NCBI GenBank assembly: GCA_023419055.1
Contig: JAEZYO010000291.1
Coordinates: 1-9,174, forward strand
Source of the DNA: Pseudomonadota bacterium
GTDB taxonomy: Bacteria; Myxococcota; Polyangia; Polyangiales; Polyangiaceae
Length of the DNA stretch: 9,174 bases
Reading direction: 5' to 3'
The translations under genes and the position numbers were made by a program. Below the pieces are notes generated by a model. That model was not told the DNA's origin. It did no database searches and saw nothing but the letters and a program-made list of their open reading frames with translations. This document shows positions 1-6,046 of this stretch, piece by piece (positions within the stretch are counted from its first letter, which is position 1; each line of letters opens with the position of its first letter).

Positions 1-1
1 C

Positions 2-541
2 GGCAAGCTCGGTGAGAACATCACCGTACGCCGCTGGGACAAGCTCACGGTCGAGGGCTCGGGCAAGGTCGGCTCGTACGTCCACATGGGCGGAAAAATC
101 GCGGTTTTGCTCGCGATCCGCACCGGGAACGATGCCGCGGTGAAAAACGCCTCGTTCGACAAGTTCGTGGACGATACCGCGATGCAGGTGGCCGCCATGG
201 CGCCGCTGTACGTCGACGCCTCGCAGGTCCCCGAGGAAGCCAAGAAGAAGCAGGCGGAGATTTTCGAAGCTCAGCTCGCCGAGGAAGGCAAGCCCGAGAA
301 GGCGCGCCCGAAGATCATCGAGGGCAAGATCGCCAAGTGGCTCAAGGAAGTCTGCCTGATCGAGCAGCAGAGCGTGCTCGACAGCGAGAAGACGGTGGAA
401 CAGATCCAGGCCGCCCTCGGCAAGGAAATCGGCGCAGATGTGAGCCTCGTGCGGTTCGTGCGCTTCGAGCGCGGCGAAGGCATCGAGAAGCCCGTCGGGG
501 ACGATTTCGCTGCCGAAGTGGCGAAGATGGCGGGCAGCTAA
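2..541 (+). CDS. tsf: Elongation factor Ts, C-terminal part (5' end outside window)
   Basis: EF-Ts is the guanine nucleotide exchange factor that recycles EF-Tu during translation in the cytoplasm. The reading frame is open from base 2, so the gene starts left of the window; 179 residues are visible, ending at a TAA at 539-541. The fragment opens with GKLGENITVRRW and continues with a Y-V-H-M-G-G-K-I-A-V-L-L segment, which is the core-domain signature of the family. A charged helical stretch rich in E/K/A follows, then a segment containing GKIAKWLKEVCLIEQ and the closing RFVRFERGEGIEKP. The N-terminal EF-Tu-contacting TDVGV region is not in view. In most bacteria tsf follows rpsB and precedes pyrH; here the next gene is a transposase relative instead. 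No truncation or frameshift is seen in the visible part. Confidence 0.96.
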   Translation, partial: GKLGENITVRRWDKLTVEGSGKVGSYVHMGGKIAVLLAIRTGNDAAVKNASFDKFVDDTAMQVAAMAPLYVDASQVPEEAKKKQAEIFEAQLAEEGKPEKARPKIIEGKIAKWLKEVCLIEQQSVLDSEKTVEQIQAALGKEIGADVSLVRFVRFERGEGIEKPVGDDFAAEVAKMAGS

Positions 542-559
542 ACGCCTCGCTGCGGCGTT
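541..559 (+). terminator. Hairpin directly after the tsf stop codon (possible terminator)
   Basis: AACGCC at 541-546 and GGCGTT at 554-559 form a perfect 6-bp stem with a 7-base loop. The stem begins on the last base of the tsf stop codon. No T-run follows directly; the nearest, TTTT at 578-581, lies in the loop of the next hairpin. It could help terminate or protect tsf mRNA, or be a REP-like palindrome given the neighbouring transposase relative. The inverted repeat is seen directly; the role is inferred. Confidence 0.4.
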
Positions 560-563
560 CGTG

Positions 564-596
564 GTCCGGCGCGTGAATTTTCGGAGCGCGTCGGAC
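564..596 (+). terminator. Second, longer hairpin downstream of tsf
   Basis: GTCCGGCGCG at 564-573 pairs with CGCGTCGGAC at 587-596: ten pairs, nine Watson-Crick and one G-U, with a 13-base loop that contains TTTT. It lies only four bases after the first hairpin. No U-tract follows the stem, so it is not a classical intrinsic terminator, although U-less hairpins are plausible terminators or mRNA 3'-end protectors in GC-rich genomes. A REP/BIME-like element is the alternative reading. Confidence 0.42.
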
Positions 597-673
597 TGCG
601 ACGTATCGTGGCGAGATGCAACGTGCTCTCCAATAAAGCATGGCTGGTTTCAAATCGACCTGCCAACGCTGCC

Positions 674-706
674 GACCGAGGCAATAATAGTGGCGAGGTC
701 TCGGTC
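674..706 (+). promoter_or_regulatory. Inverted repeat enclosing the ribosome-binding site of the transposase-like gene
   Basis: GACCGAG (674-680) and CTCGGTC (700-706) are perfect 7-base inverted arms ending immediately before the ATG at 707. In RNA the stem can grow by G681-U699 and C682-G698 to nine pairs. The 15-base loop holds AATAAT (683-688) and most of the purine-rich GAGG (695-698), the likely Shine-Dalgarno sequence. It could be an RNA structure that limits translation or an operator over an AT-rich -10-like box. The repeat is seen directly; the function is inferred. Confidence 0.45.
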
Positions 707-1366
707 ATGATTCGTCTGGCAAGGAAAGCGAAAGCAACGTCCCGTCGCAGCCCACTGGCGAAGGAACGCAGCAAGAAGAAGTGGGGCTGGGGCGGTGCTC
801 GCCCGGGAGCCGGTCGGCCCAAGTCACCCGACAGCGGCGTCCCGCATACCGCTCGCCCGGAGGTCGACTCCCGGCACCCGGTCCAGGTCACGCTGCGCGT
901 GCGGGAGGGCGTGCCGGATCTACGGCGCGGCCCCGTGTTTCGCGCGGTTTCTCAAGCGCTCGAAGCGGGCAGTGATCGCTTCGGGTTCCGCCTGATGCAC
1001 TACGCCATCAAGAGCGGCGAGGTTCAGCTCATCGCGCAGGCGGATGACACGAACGCGCTCTCCCGCGGCGTGCAGGGGCTCAGCGTGCGGCTCGCTCGGC
1101 GTGCCAACGCCGCCGCCGACCGTAGCGGCAAGGTGTTCGGCGACCGCTACGAGGTGCGCGTGCTCAAGTCTCCGGCGGAGGCCAAGAAGGCGAAGGCGTC
1201 GGTGCTCTCGGCACAGGGCGCGGTCGCGGACAGTGTGGGCGGACGTCGCGGACGCGGCGCGGGTACCCCCGAGCGCGTCGCGGCGCGCAGCACCGCCACT
1301 ACTCGTCGCCGCAGCACGACTCCGGCGCGCAAGACCACGGCGCGTCGTGCCTCCCGGGCTCGCTGA
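707..1366 (+). CDS. REP-associated (Y1/HUH) transposase relative with lost catalytic residues and a basic tail
   Basis: The 219-aa protein has three parts. Residues 1-40 are basic and end in GGARPGAGRPK, an AT-hook-like stretch often seen at the start of this family in GC-rich bacteria. Residues 55-168 match the family fold: RHPVQVTLRVR, a PVFRA helix, RFGFRLMHYAI, then GVQGLSVRLARRAN and GKVFGDRYEVRVL. The active-site block, usually N-H-x-H-L-I, reads G104-E-V-Q107-L-I, so both metal-binding histidines are gone. Where the family usually has the nucleophilic Tyr (Y-V-L) there is S165-V-L. Residues 178-219 are a low-complexity R/A/T/S tail resembling histone H1 tails. The frame is intact, which suggests a retained DNA- or RNA-binding role rather than transposition. 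ATG at 707 is preferred over one at 608 because GAGG sits eight bases upstream and family similarity starts after it. The alignment was done from memory. Confidence 0.78.
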   Translation: MIRLARKAKATSRRSPLAKERSKKKWGWGGARPGAGRPKSPDSGVPHTARPEVDSRHPVQVTLRVREGVPDLRRGPVFRAVSQALEAGSDRFGFRLMHYAIKSGEVQLIAQADDTNALSRGVQGLSVRLARRANAAADRSGKVFGDRYEVRVLKSPAEAKKAKASVLSAQGAVADSVGGRRGRGAGTPERVAARSTATTRRRSTTPARKTTARRASRAR

Positions 1367-1374
1367 AGCGAGCC
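1357..1374. terminator. Perfect hairpin between convergent genes, likely bidirectional terminator
   Basis: GGCTCGC (1357-1363), loop TGAA, GCGAGCC (1368-1374) form a perfect 7-bp stem. The loop contains the TGA stop of the rightward transposase-like gene, and the stem ends exactly where the stop codon of the leftward dehydrogenase (1375-1377) begins. Placement between two converging stops fits a shared terminator, although neither side has a real T-run. Confidence 0.5.
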
Positions 1375-2688
1375 TTACAGCCCGTACACTTTGCCGCGAT
1401 CACCCGGTACATCGTGAAGCGCGTCGCGCGTATCGACGACGAGGCGCGCTTCACGGAGCAACCGAGGCCGATCGAGGCGCGTGTGGTCGGTGACCACGAC
1501 GACGGCGTCGTAGTCCGAAAAATCAGCCGTTTCCGGCTCGCTCTCGAGGGTGACTTCGGGGAGAACGAGCCGGGGAACGAACGGATCTTGATAAGCGACG
1601 CGCGCGCCGCGAGTCAGTAGCTCGCTCAGGATGGGGAGCGCGGGAGATTCCCGCGTGTCGTTCACGTCGCGTTTGTAGGCGACGCCATAGACGAGCACGC
1701 GCGCGCCTTTGATCGCGCGGCGTTGCTCGTTGAGTGCTTCCGCCACTCGCCCGACCACGTGGTGCGGCATGGCGCCGTTGATCGAGTCGGCGAGCTCGAT
1801 GAAGCGCGCCGGGTGATCGAGACCGCGGAGTCGCCACGACAGGTACAGCGGATCCACGGGCAAGCAGTGCCCGCCGAGGCCGGGGCCGGGATAGAACGGC
1901 ATGTAGCCGAAGGGCTTCGTGCTCGCAGCGCGGATCACCTCGAACGCGTCCACCCCGAGCTTGCGGCTCGCGATGGCGATCTCGTTCACGAGCGCCACGT
2001 TCACGGCGCGGAAGGTGTTCTCGAGCAGCTTCACCATCTCTGCCGTTTCGGTCGAGGAGACGGGGACGATGCGCTCGATGATGCGCGAGTAGAGAAAGCT
2101 CGCCATCTCGAGGCAGGCGGGCGTCGCGCCGCCAATCACCTTCGGGGTGTTGCGGATGCGAAACTCCAGGTTGCCGGGATCGATGCGCTCCGGAGAGAAC
2201 GCGACGAACAGCGTCTTCCCGAGCTCTTGACCGTTTCGCGTGAGCCTCGGCACGAGTAGCTCGCTGGTCGTGCCGGGGTAGCTCGTGGACTCGAGGACCA
2301 CCAGCATGTGCTCGTGCTGATGGCGCTCGATCTGCTCTACCGCCGCGAGCACCGGGCCCATGTCCGGATCCCGCGTCTTGTTGAGCGGCGTCGGGACGCA
2401 CACGACCACCACGTCGGCGCCGGCGATGACCGAGGGATCGCTGCTGGCGTCGAGGCGCTGCTCTTCGAGGAGGGGACGGAGCTCGGCGTCGAGCACGTCG
2501 GGGATGTAGGACTTTCCCGCTTTCAGCATCGCGACCCGTCCCGGGTCGTTGTCGAGGCCGATGGTACGAAAGCCCTTCCGGGCGAACTCGAGGGCGAGCG
2601 GAAGGCCGACGTACCCGACTCCGATGACGACCACGCGCGCGCTCGCGCGCTCGATTTTGGCGTGGAGCGGGCTCGGGTTCACGGGCAA
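1375..2688 (-). CDS. wbpA: Nucleotide sugar dehydrogenase, UDP-GlcNAc 6-dehydrogenase (WbpA) type
   Basis: This cytoplasmic enzyme family oxidises the C6 hydroxyl of a UDP-hexose or UDP-HexNAc to the uronic acid with two NAD+, supplying surface polysaccharide synthesis. The 437-aa length is typical. The Rossmann motif is G23-V-G-Y-V-G28, with D46 ending the second strand. CVPTPL (97-102), ESTSYPGTT (133-141), FSPERIDPG (164-172) and KLLENTFRAVN (220-230) are family landmarks. The catalytic cysteine is C275 in GPGLGGHCLPVDP (268-280), and YGVAYKRDVNDTRESPA (334-350) marks the C-terminal UDP-binding domain. The PTPLNKTRDPD and ERIDPGN wording points to the UDP-GlcNAc/ManNAc (WbpA/WecC) branch more than to UDP-glucose dehydrogenase; the exact substrate is inferred. 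The start is TTG at 2688; a GTG at 2682 is possible. A GGGAGGG at 2706-2712 is 17 bases upstream, too far for an ordinary Shine-Dalgarno, so the start is uncertain. Confidence 0.93.
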   Translation of the reverse strand: MPVNPSPLHAKIERASARVVVIGVGYVGLPLALEFARKGFRTIGLDNDPGRVAMLKAGKSYIPDVLDAELRPLLEEQRLDASSDPSVIAGADVVVVCVPTPLNKTRDPDMGPVLAAVEQIERHQHEHMLVVLESTSYPGTTSELLVPRLTRNGQELGKTLFVAFSPERIDPGNLEFRIRNTPKVIGGATPACLEMASFLYSRIIERIVPVSSTETAEMVKLLENTFRAVNVALVNEIAIASRKLGVDAFEVIRAASTKPFGYMPFYPGPGLGGHCLPVDPLYLSWRLRGLDHPARFIELADSINGAMPHHVVGRVAEALNEQRRAIKGARVLVYGVAYKRDVNDTRESPALPILSELLTRGARVAYQDPFVPRLVLPEVTLESEPETADFSDYDAVVVVTDHTRLDRPRLLREARLVVDTRDALHDVPGDRGKVYGL

Positions 2689-2720
2689 GCGTGGTAGCTT
2701 AGAAACCCTCCCGGGTCACG
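2689..2720. promoter_or_regulatory. 32-bp divergent intergenic region
   Basis: This is the entire gap between the start of the dehydrogenase (leftward) and the deacetylase (rightward), so at least one promoter must extend into coding sequence. On the plus strand TAGCTT (2695-2700) resembles a -10 box and would place transcription start about 14 bases before the deacetylase ATG, but no convincing -35 is seen. CCCGGG at 2710-2715 is palindromic. Confidence 0.3.
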
Positions 2721-3635
2721 ATGAAGCTTTGCGCGGTCTCGGTCGATCTCGACGAGGTGGAGCGGTACCACCTGATCCACGGCCTCCCGCCGGGAGCGCG
2801 CTCGCACGCCGTCTACGATCTCGGCGTGCCTCGGCTCGAAGACTGGGCGCGCTCCCAGGCCATCCCGATCACCTGGTTCGCGGTCGGGGCCGATCTCGCT
2901 CGCCGCGAAAACGCGCAGATCCTGGAGGCGCTGGTCCGTCGCGGAGATGAAATCGGCAATCATACGCAAAATCACCTCTACGACCTCACACGGCGCGAGC
3001 CCGAGGAGCAGGCGAGGGAGATCGAGTCGGCGACTCGGGCCATCGAGATCGCGACCCTGGTCCGCCCGAAGGGCTTTCGCGCGCCGGGTTACACGGTCAG
3101 CGACGAGCTGCTCTCGATCGTGCAGCGGCTCGGGTTCGCGTACGACTCTTCGGTGTTCCCGAGCCCGCCGTACTACGCTGCAAAGGCCGCGAAGCTTGCG
3201 CTCTACCGCCTGCGGGGGCGAAGGTCGCGATCGGTGCTCGACACGCCCGCCGTGTTGGCGGCGCCCACTCGGCCGTACCGGGTAGGGCAGCCGTATTTTC
3301 GGCGTGGCTCGGGCTTGGCCGAACTTCCGATCCAGGTGGTGCCCGGCAGTCGGCTACCCTTCATCGGCACGTCGCTCGCGCTCGCGGGGCCGGACGCCGC
3401 CAGGCTGCTGGCCAGGCTCGTCGTGGGTGAGCCGCTCGTGAACCTGGAGCTGCACGGGATCGACGCGCTCGGGCGCGGAGACGGCCTCGAGCACCTCGAG
3501 CAGGTTCAGCCGGATCTCAAGCTCTTCCCGCAGCGGAAGCTCGACGCGCTTTCGGCCGTGGTAGGCCTCCTGCGACAGCAGGGTTACTCGTTCGTTCGGC
3601 TGGACGAGGCCGCTCGGCTCACCGTGCCTTCCTGA
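2721..3635 (+). CDS. Polysaccharide deacetylase (NodB/CE4-like) family protein
   Basis: CE4 deacetylases remove N- or O-acetyl groups from cell-surface or exported sugars using a metal held by Asp-His-His. In this 304-aa protein the first motif is S7-V-D9-L-D11, the second is G-N-H81-T-Q-N-H85 (family HS/TxxH), the third is F-R120-A-P-G-Y124, the fourth is YDSSVFPSP (141-149), and LELHGID (242-248) supplies the late His245. The metal triad and catalytic base therefore look complete. No signal peptide or membrane segment is visible, so it would act in the cytoplasm or on lipid-linked intermediates at the membrane, as related proteins in exopolysaccharide clusters do. It diverges from a sugar nucleotide dehydrogenase, which supports a surface polysaccharide role. 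The start is ATG 2721, with only a weak GGG upstream. The last 52 bases overlap the 3' end of the opposing VanZ-like gene. The substrate is unknown. Confidence 0.9.
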   Translation: MKLCAVSVDLDEVERYHLIHGLPPGARSHAVYDLGVPRLEDWARSQAIPITWFAVGADLARRENAQILEALVRRGDEIGNHTQNHLYDLTRREPEEQAREIESATRAIEIATLVRPKGFRAPGYTVSDELLSIVQRLGFAYDSSVFPSPPYYAAKAAKLALYRLRGRRSRSVLDTPAVLAAPTRPYRVGQPYFRRGSGLAELPIQVVPGSRLPFIGTSLALAGPDAARLLARLVVGEPLVNLELHGIDALGRGDGLEHLEQVQPDLKLFPQRKLDALSAVVGLLRQQGYSFVRLDEAARLTVPS

Positions 3636-4018
3636 GCGCCGCGCGCGCGATCGAAGCGGATCACGAGCCACGCCGAGGCGAAGGCGCCTAGGGCGTCCGC
3701 GACGAAATCGATCAGATCCGCGCTCCGGTTCGGCAACGCCGACTGATAGAGCTCGAGGATCCCGCCGACCAGGCAGGAGACGAGCGCCCCGTAGAGCGCC
3801 TGCTTGCGCACCCCGAGGGAGGGCAGCTCGAAACGCAGCGCGCGGTAAGAAAGCCACGCCAGCAAGCCGAAGGCGAGCGCGTGCAGGATCTTGTCGGGCT
3901 CGATGACGCCGGGATCGAAGGGGGGCGGCGGTACGTCGACGCTGCCGGCGTAGAAGATGAAGGCCGTGTAGGCGAGCGCGGGCCCCACCTCTCGCACGAA
4001 GCGTAGGCCCTCAGACAC
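3584..4018 (-). CDS. VanZ-like family membrane protein
   Basis: The 144-aa protein has about four hydrophobic stretches: near residues 12-26, 45-56, 74-90 and 103-121. Family signatures are DKILHALAFG (42-51), an E-L-Y-Q motif at 89-92, and NRSADLIDFVADALGA (97-112). VanZ-like proteins are small inner-membrane proteins of mostly unknown function; the name comes from a teicoplanin-resistance gene, but the family is widespread and this copy need not concern antibiotics. The C-terminal 20 residues are polar and lie where the gene overlaps the convergent deacetylase by 52 bp. The start is GTG at 4018, overlapping the end of the MFS gene by eight bases (GTGTCTGA), which suggests translational coupling as the last gene of a minus-strand run. 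Confidence 0.87.
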   Translation of the reverse strand: MSEGLRFVREVGPALAYTAFIFYAGSVDVPPPPFDPGVIEPDKILHALAFGLLAWLSYRALRFELPSLGVRKQALYGALVSCLVGGILELYQSALPNRSADLIDFVADALGAFASAWLVIRFDRARGAQEGTVSRAASSSRTNE

Positions 4019-5219
4019 TCGCGGTTTCCTCGAGCTCCCGGGCGCGGGTCTCCGGCAAGAGCCAGAGGATCAGGATCAGCGCCAAAATGGGGAAGATGGC
4101 GGTCACCCGCAGGGGGGGACCCCAGCCGGTCGTGAGCGCAATCTCGCCGATCACGAACGGCGACACCCAATAGCCCACGCGTCCGATCAAGTTGTTGGAC
4201 CAGGCGAAAGCGGAGCCGCGATAGGTCGTGGGAAAGAGCTCGGTCGTGAAGGCGTTCATCACGGTGAGCACCGCGTTGATGCCCATCACCGCGAACGTGA
4301 GGCACACGGTGAGCGGCCAGAAGCCCGCGAGCGTGTAGCTGCCGCCGACCCCGAGCGCGGTCGCGAGCAAGATCACGGCCGCTCCTGCTCGGCGCCCGAT
4401 CAGGTCGAGCAGCTTGCCCGCGAAGAACACGATCGGCATCGAGACCAGCGCGGCGATCATCATCGCCCGGGCCGCGTCCGTCTCCAGCAAATGGAGCTCC
4501 GTGAGCGCGTAGTCTTTCCAGACGGACACGGCGTTCTGGGTCGCGATGTAGATCAAGAACCAGATCGCGCCGAGCTCGAGCACCCGGCGCCGGTACGGCG
4601 AGTGCCAGATCGCGAAGAGCGAGCCCTGCTCGCCCGTCTTCGCTTGTTCCTCGAAGCGCCGAGTCTCGCGCAGGCTGCGCCGCGCAAAGGCCATGATAAC
4701 GAGCGGGATCACTCCGACGAAGTAGACGGCGCGCCAGCTGAAGGCCGAGCTCAGAATCGGCACGACGCCCGCGCACAACACGGAGCCGAGGCCCGCTGCC
4801 GCGCTGATCACGCCGAGCACGGTGCCACGGCGCTCGGCCGGGAACTCCTCGGCGGCGATCACCATGCTCGTGGCCCACTCCCCGATCAGGAAGATGCGGG
4901 CGATCATCTGGAAAGCGGCGAACGCCCACACGTTCGGCGCGAGGCCCGAGAGCCCGGTCATCAGCGTGTAGCCCACGATGGTGATCGTGAGCACGCGCTT
5001 TCTGCCCCAGCGATCGGCGCGCCGCACGAGGAGGTACGCGAGCACCGTGCCCACGTTGATGAAGCCGAGCAGGAAGCTCGCTTCCTTCTTGTCGAGCGCC
5101 CACTCCGTCCTGAGGTGCGGCAGCACCTGCGTCAACGCGAAGAAGTCGTATCCCTCGAAGAAGCAGGCCACCGAGAGAAACGCGAACAGGCGCTTCTGGT
5201 AGCCGTCGAACTGGCTCAT
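4011..5219 (-). CDS. MFS transporter
   Basis: This is a major facilitator superfamily carrier in the inner membrane, with about 12 predicted helices in 402 aa and a typical length. The first helix reads [20 protein letters not shown] (14-33), as in the metabolite and aromatic-acid/sugar symporter branches. The loop 2-3 motif is R67-A-D69-R-W-G-R-K74, repeated in the second half as [10 protein letters not shown] (268-277). [13 protein letters not shown] (124-136), [13 protein letters not shown] (327-339) and [12 protein letters not shown] (387-398) are other family landmarks. The central loop near 183-212 is charged. Its ATG overlaps the thiG stop as ATGA (5216-5219), so the two are probably translated together, which makes a thiazole- or thiamine-related substrate, import or export, a reasonable guess. 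Sequence alone does not give the substrate. The gene ends inside the VanZ-like start. Confidence 0.92.
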   Translation of the reverse strand: MSQFDGYQKRLFAFLSVACFFEGYDFFALTQVLPHLRTEWALDKKEASFLLGFINVGTVLAYLLVRRADRWGRKRVLTITIVGYTLMTGLSGLAPNVWAFAAFQMIARIFLIGEWATSMVIAAEEFPAERRGTVLGVISAAAGLGSVLCAGVVPILSSAFSWRAVYFVGVIPLVIMAFARRSLRETRRFEEQAKTGEQGSLFAIWHSPYRRRVLELGAIWFLIYIATQNAVSVWKDYALTELHLLETDAARAMMIAALVSMPIVFFAGKLLDLIGRRAGAAVILLATALGVGGSYTLAGFWPLTVCLTFAVMGINAVLTVMNAFTTELFPTTYRGSAFAWSNNLIGRVGYWVSPFVIGEIALTTGWGPPLRVTAIFPILALILILWLLPETRARELEETASV

Positions 5220-5995
5220 TCGATGAGTCCGGCGGTCGGGCTGGACGCGTTCGCGTAGAGGCGCTTGGGCATGCGCCCTGCGAGGAACGCCTTGCGGCCC
5301 GCTTCTACTCCCAGGCGCATCGCCTGCGCCATGAGCACCGGGTCCTTCGCTTCGGCGATGGCGGTGTTCATCAAGATGCCGTGACAGCCGAGCTCCATGG
5401 CGACGGCTGCGTCGCTCGCGGTGCCGACGCCGGCGTCGACGATGACGGGGACCTTGGCGTGCTCGAGGATGATGCGGAGGTTGTACGGGTTGCGGATGCC
5501 GAGCCCCGAGCCGATCGGAGCGGCGAGGGGCATCACCGCGGCGCAGCCGATGTCCTCGAGCTTCTTACAGACGATGGGATCGTCGATGCAGTAGGGGAGG
5601 ACGGTGAAGCCTTCCTTCACCAGGAGCTTGGCCGCTTCGAGGGTTTGCTCGTTGTCCGGGTAGAGCGTCCTCGGGTCGCCGATGACCTCGAGCTTCACGA
5701 GGTCCGCGATCCCGAGCTCACGAGCGAGGCGCAGGGTGCGGACCGCCTCGTCGGCCGTGTAGCAACCCGCCGTGTTGGGCAAGAGCGTCCAGCGCCGTTC
5801 GAGCAAGAGGCTCATCAGCGAGCCCGAGCTCCGATCTTTGAGGTCGACGCGCCGGAGCGCCACGGTGACGACCTCGGCCCCCGAGGCCTCGATCGCCTCG
5901 CGCGTCTGTTCCACGCTCTGGTACTTGCCGGTTCCGACGATCAGCCGTGAAGCGAAGCCGTGCGAGCCGAGAATGAGCTTGTCTTCGTCCGCCAT
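5216..5995 (-). CDS. thiG: Thiazole synthase
   Basis: ThiG builds the thiazole phosphate half of thiamine in the cytoplasm from 1-deoxy-D-xylulose 5-phosphate, dehydroglycine and sulfur carried by ThiS thiocarboxylate. The 259-aa protein is full length. Landmarks are LIVGTGKY (18-25), [14 protein letters not shown] (71-84), LVKLEVIGD (99-107) with K101 as the Schiff-base lysine, [12 protein letters not shown] (155-166), and the phosphate-binding [12 protein letters not shown] (186-197) followed by MNTAIA (209-214). A good Shine-Dalgarno GGAGAGG at 6001-6007 sits five bases before ATG 5995. No thiS, thiO, thiH or thiC is beside it. The 51-bp gap to the upstream CheR-like gene is too short for a TPP riboswitch, and no TPP-box wording is seen, so control may come from the shared upstream promoter or post-translationally. 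It is followed by an MFS gene with a 4-bp overlap. Confidence 0.96.
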   Translation of the reverse strand: MADEDKLILGSHGFASRLIVGTGKYQSVEQTREAIEASGAEVVTVALRRVDLKDRSSGSLMSLLLERRWTLLPNTAGCYTADEAVRTLRLARELGIADLVKLEVIGDPRTLYPDNEQTLEAAKLLVKEGFTVLPYCIDDPIVCKKLEDIGCAAVMPLAAPIGSGLGIRNPYNLRIILEHAKVPVIVDAGVGTASDAAVAMELGCHGILMNTAIAEAKDPVLMAQAMRLGVEAGRKAFLAGRMPKRLYANASSPTAGLIE

Positions 5996-6000
5996 GGGGG

Positions 6001-6007
6001 CCTCTCC
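6001..6007 (-). promoter_or_regulatory. Ribosome-binding site of thiG
   Basis: Read on the minus strand this is GGAGAGG, five bases from the ATG at 5995. It is the clearest Shine-Dalgarno in the minus-strand run and fixes the thiG start. The run's other genes mostly rely on overlapping stop and start codons. Confidence 0.7.
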
Positions 6008-6046
6008 GTACTCCCGCCCCCGTGTCGCCGCAAGACGACCTCGGAC

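Noticed and set aside
608..706. 33-residue N-terminal extension of the transposase-like protein
   Set aside because: It has no ribosome-binding site and no family similarity; ATG 707 has GAGG at the right spacing.
541..1374. Complete mobile element around the transposase-like gene
   Set aside because: No matching terminal repeats or target duplications are seen, and the catalytic residues are missing, so it is not called an active element.
1523..2401. 292-codon minus-strand frame within the dehydrogenase gene
   Set aside because: It is a shifted frame of the dehydrogenase, extremely rich in Arg and Ala, with no domain.
3712..5103. Long minus-strand open frame (463 codons) over the MFS and VanZ-like genes
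   Set aside because: It lies in another frame of two clear gene families and has arginine-rich, low-complexity composition typical of GC-rich shadow frames.
4491..5258. 255-codon plus-strand frame opposite the MFS and thiG ends
   Set aside because: Charged, histidine/arginine-rich antisense of membrane-helix codons; no family resemblance.
5996..6046. TPP riboswitch upstream of thiG
   Set aside because: The gap is 51 bases, too short, and lacks the conserved TPP-box sequence.
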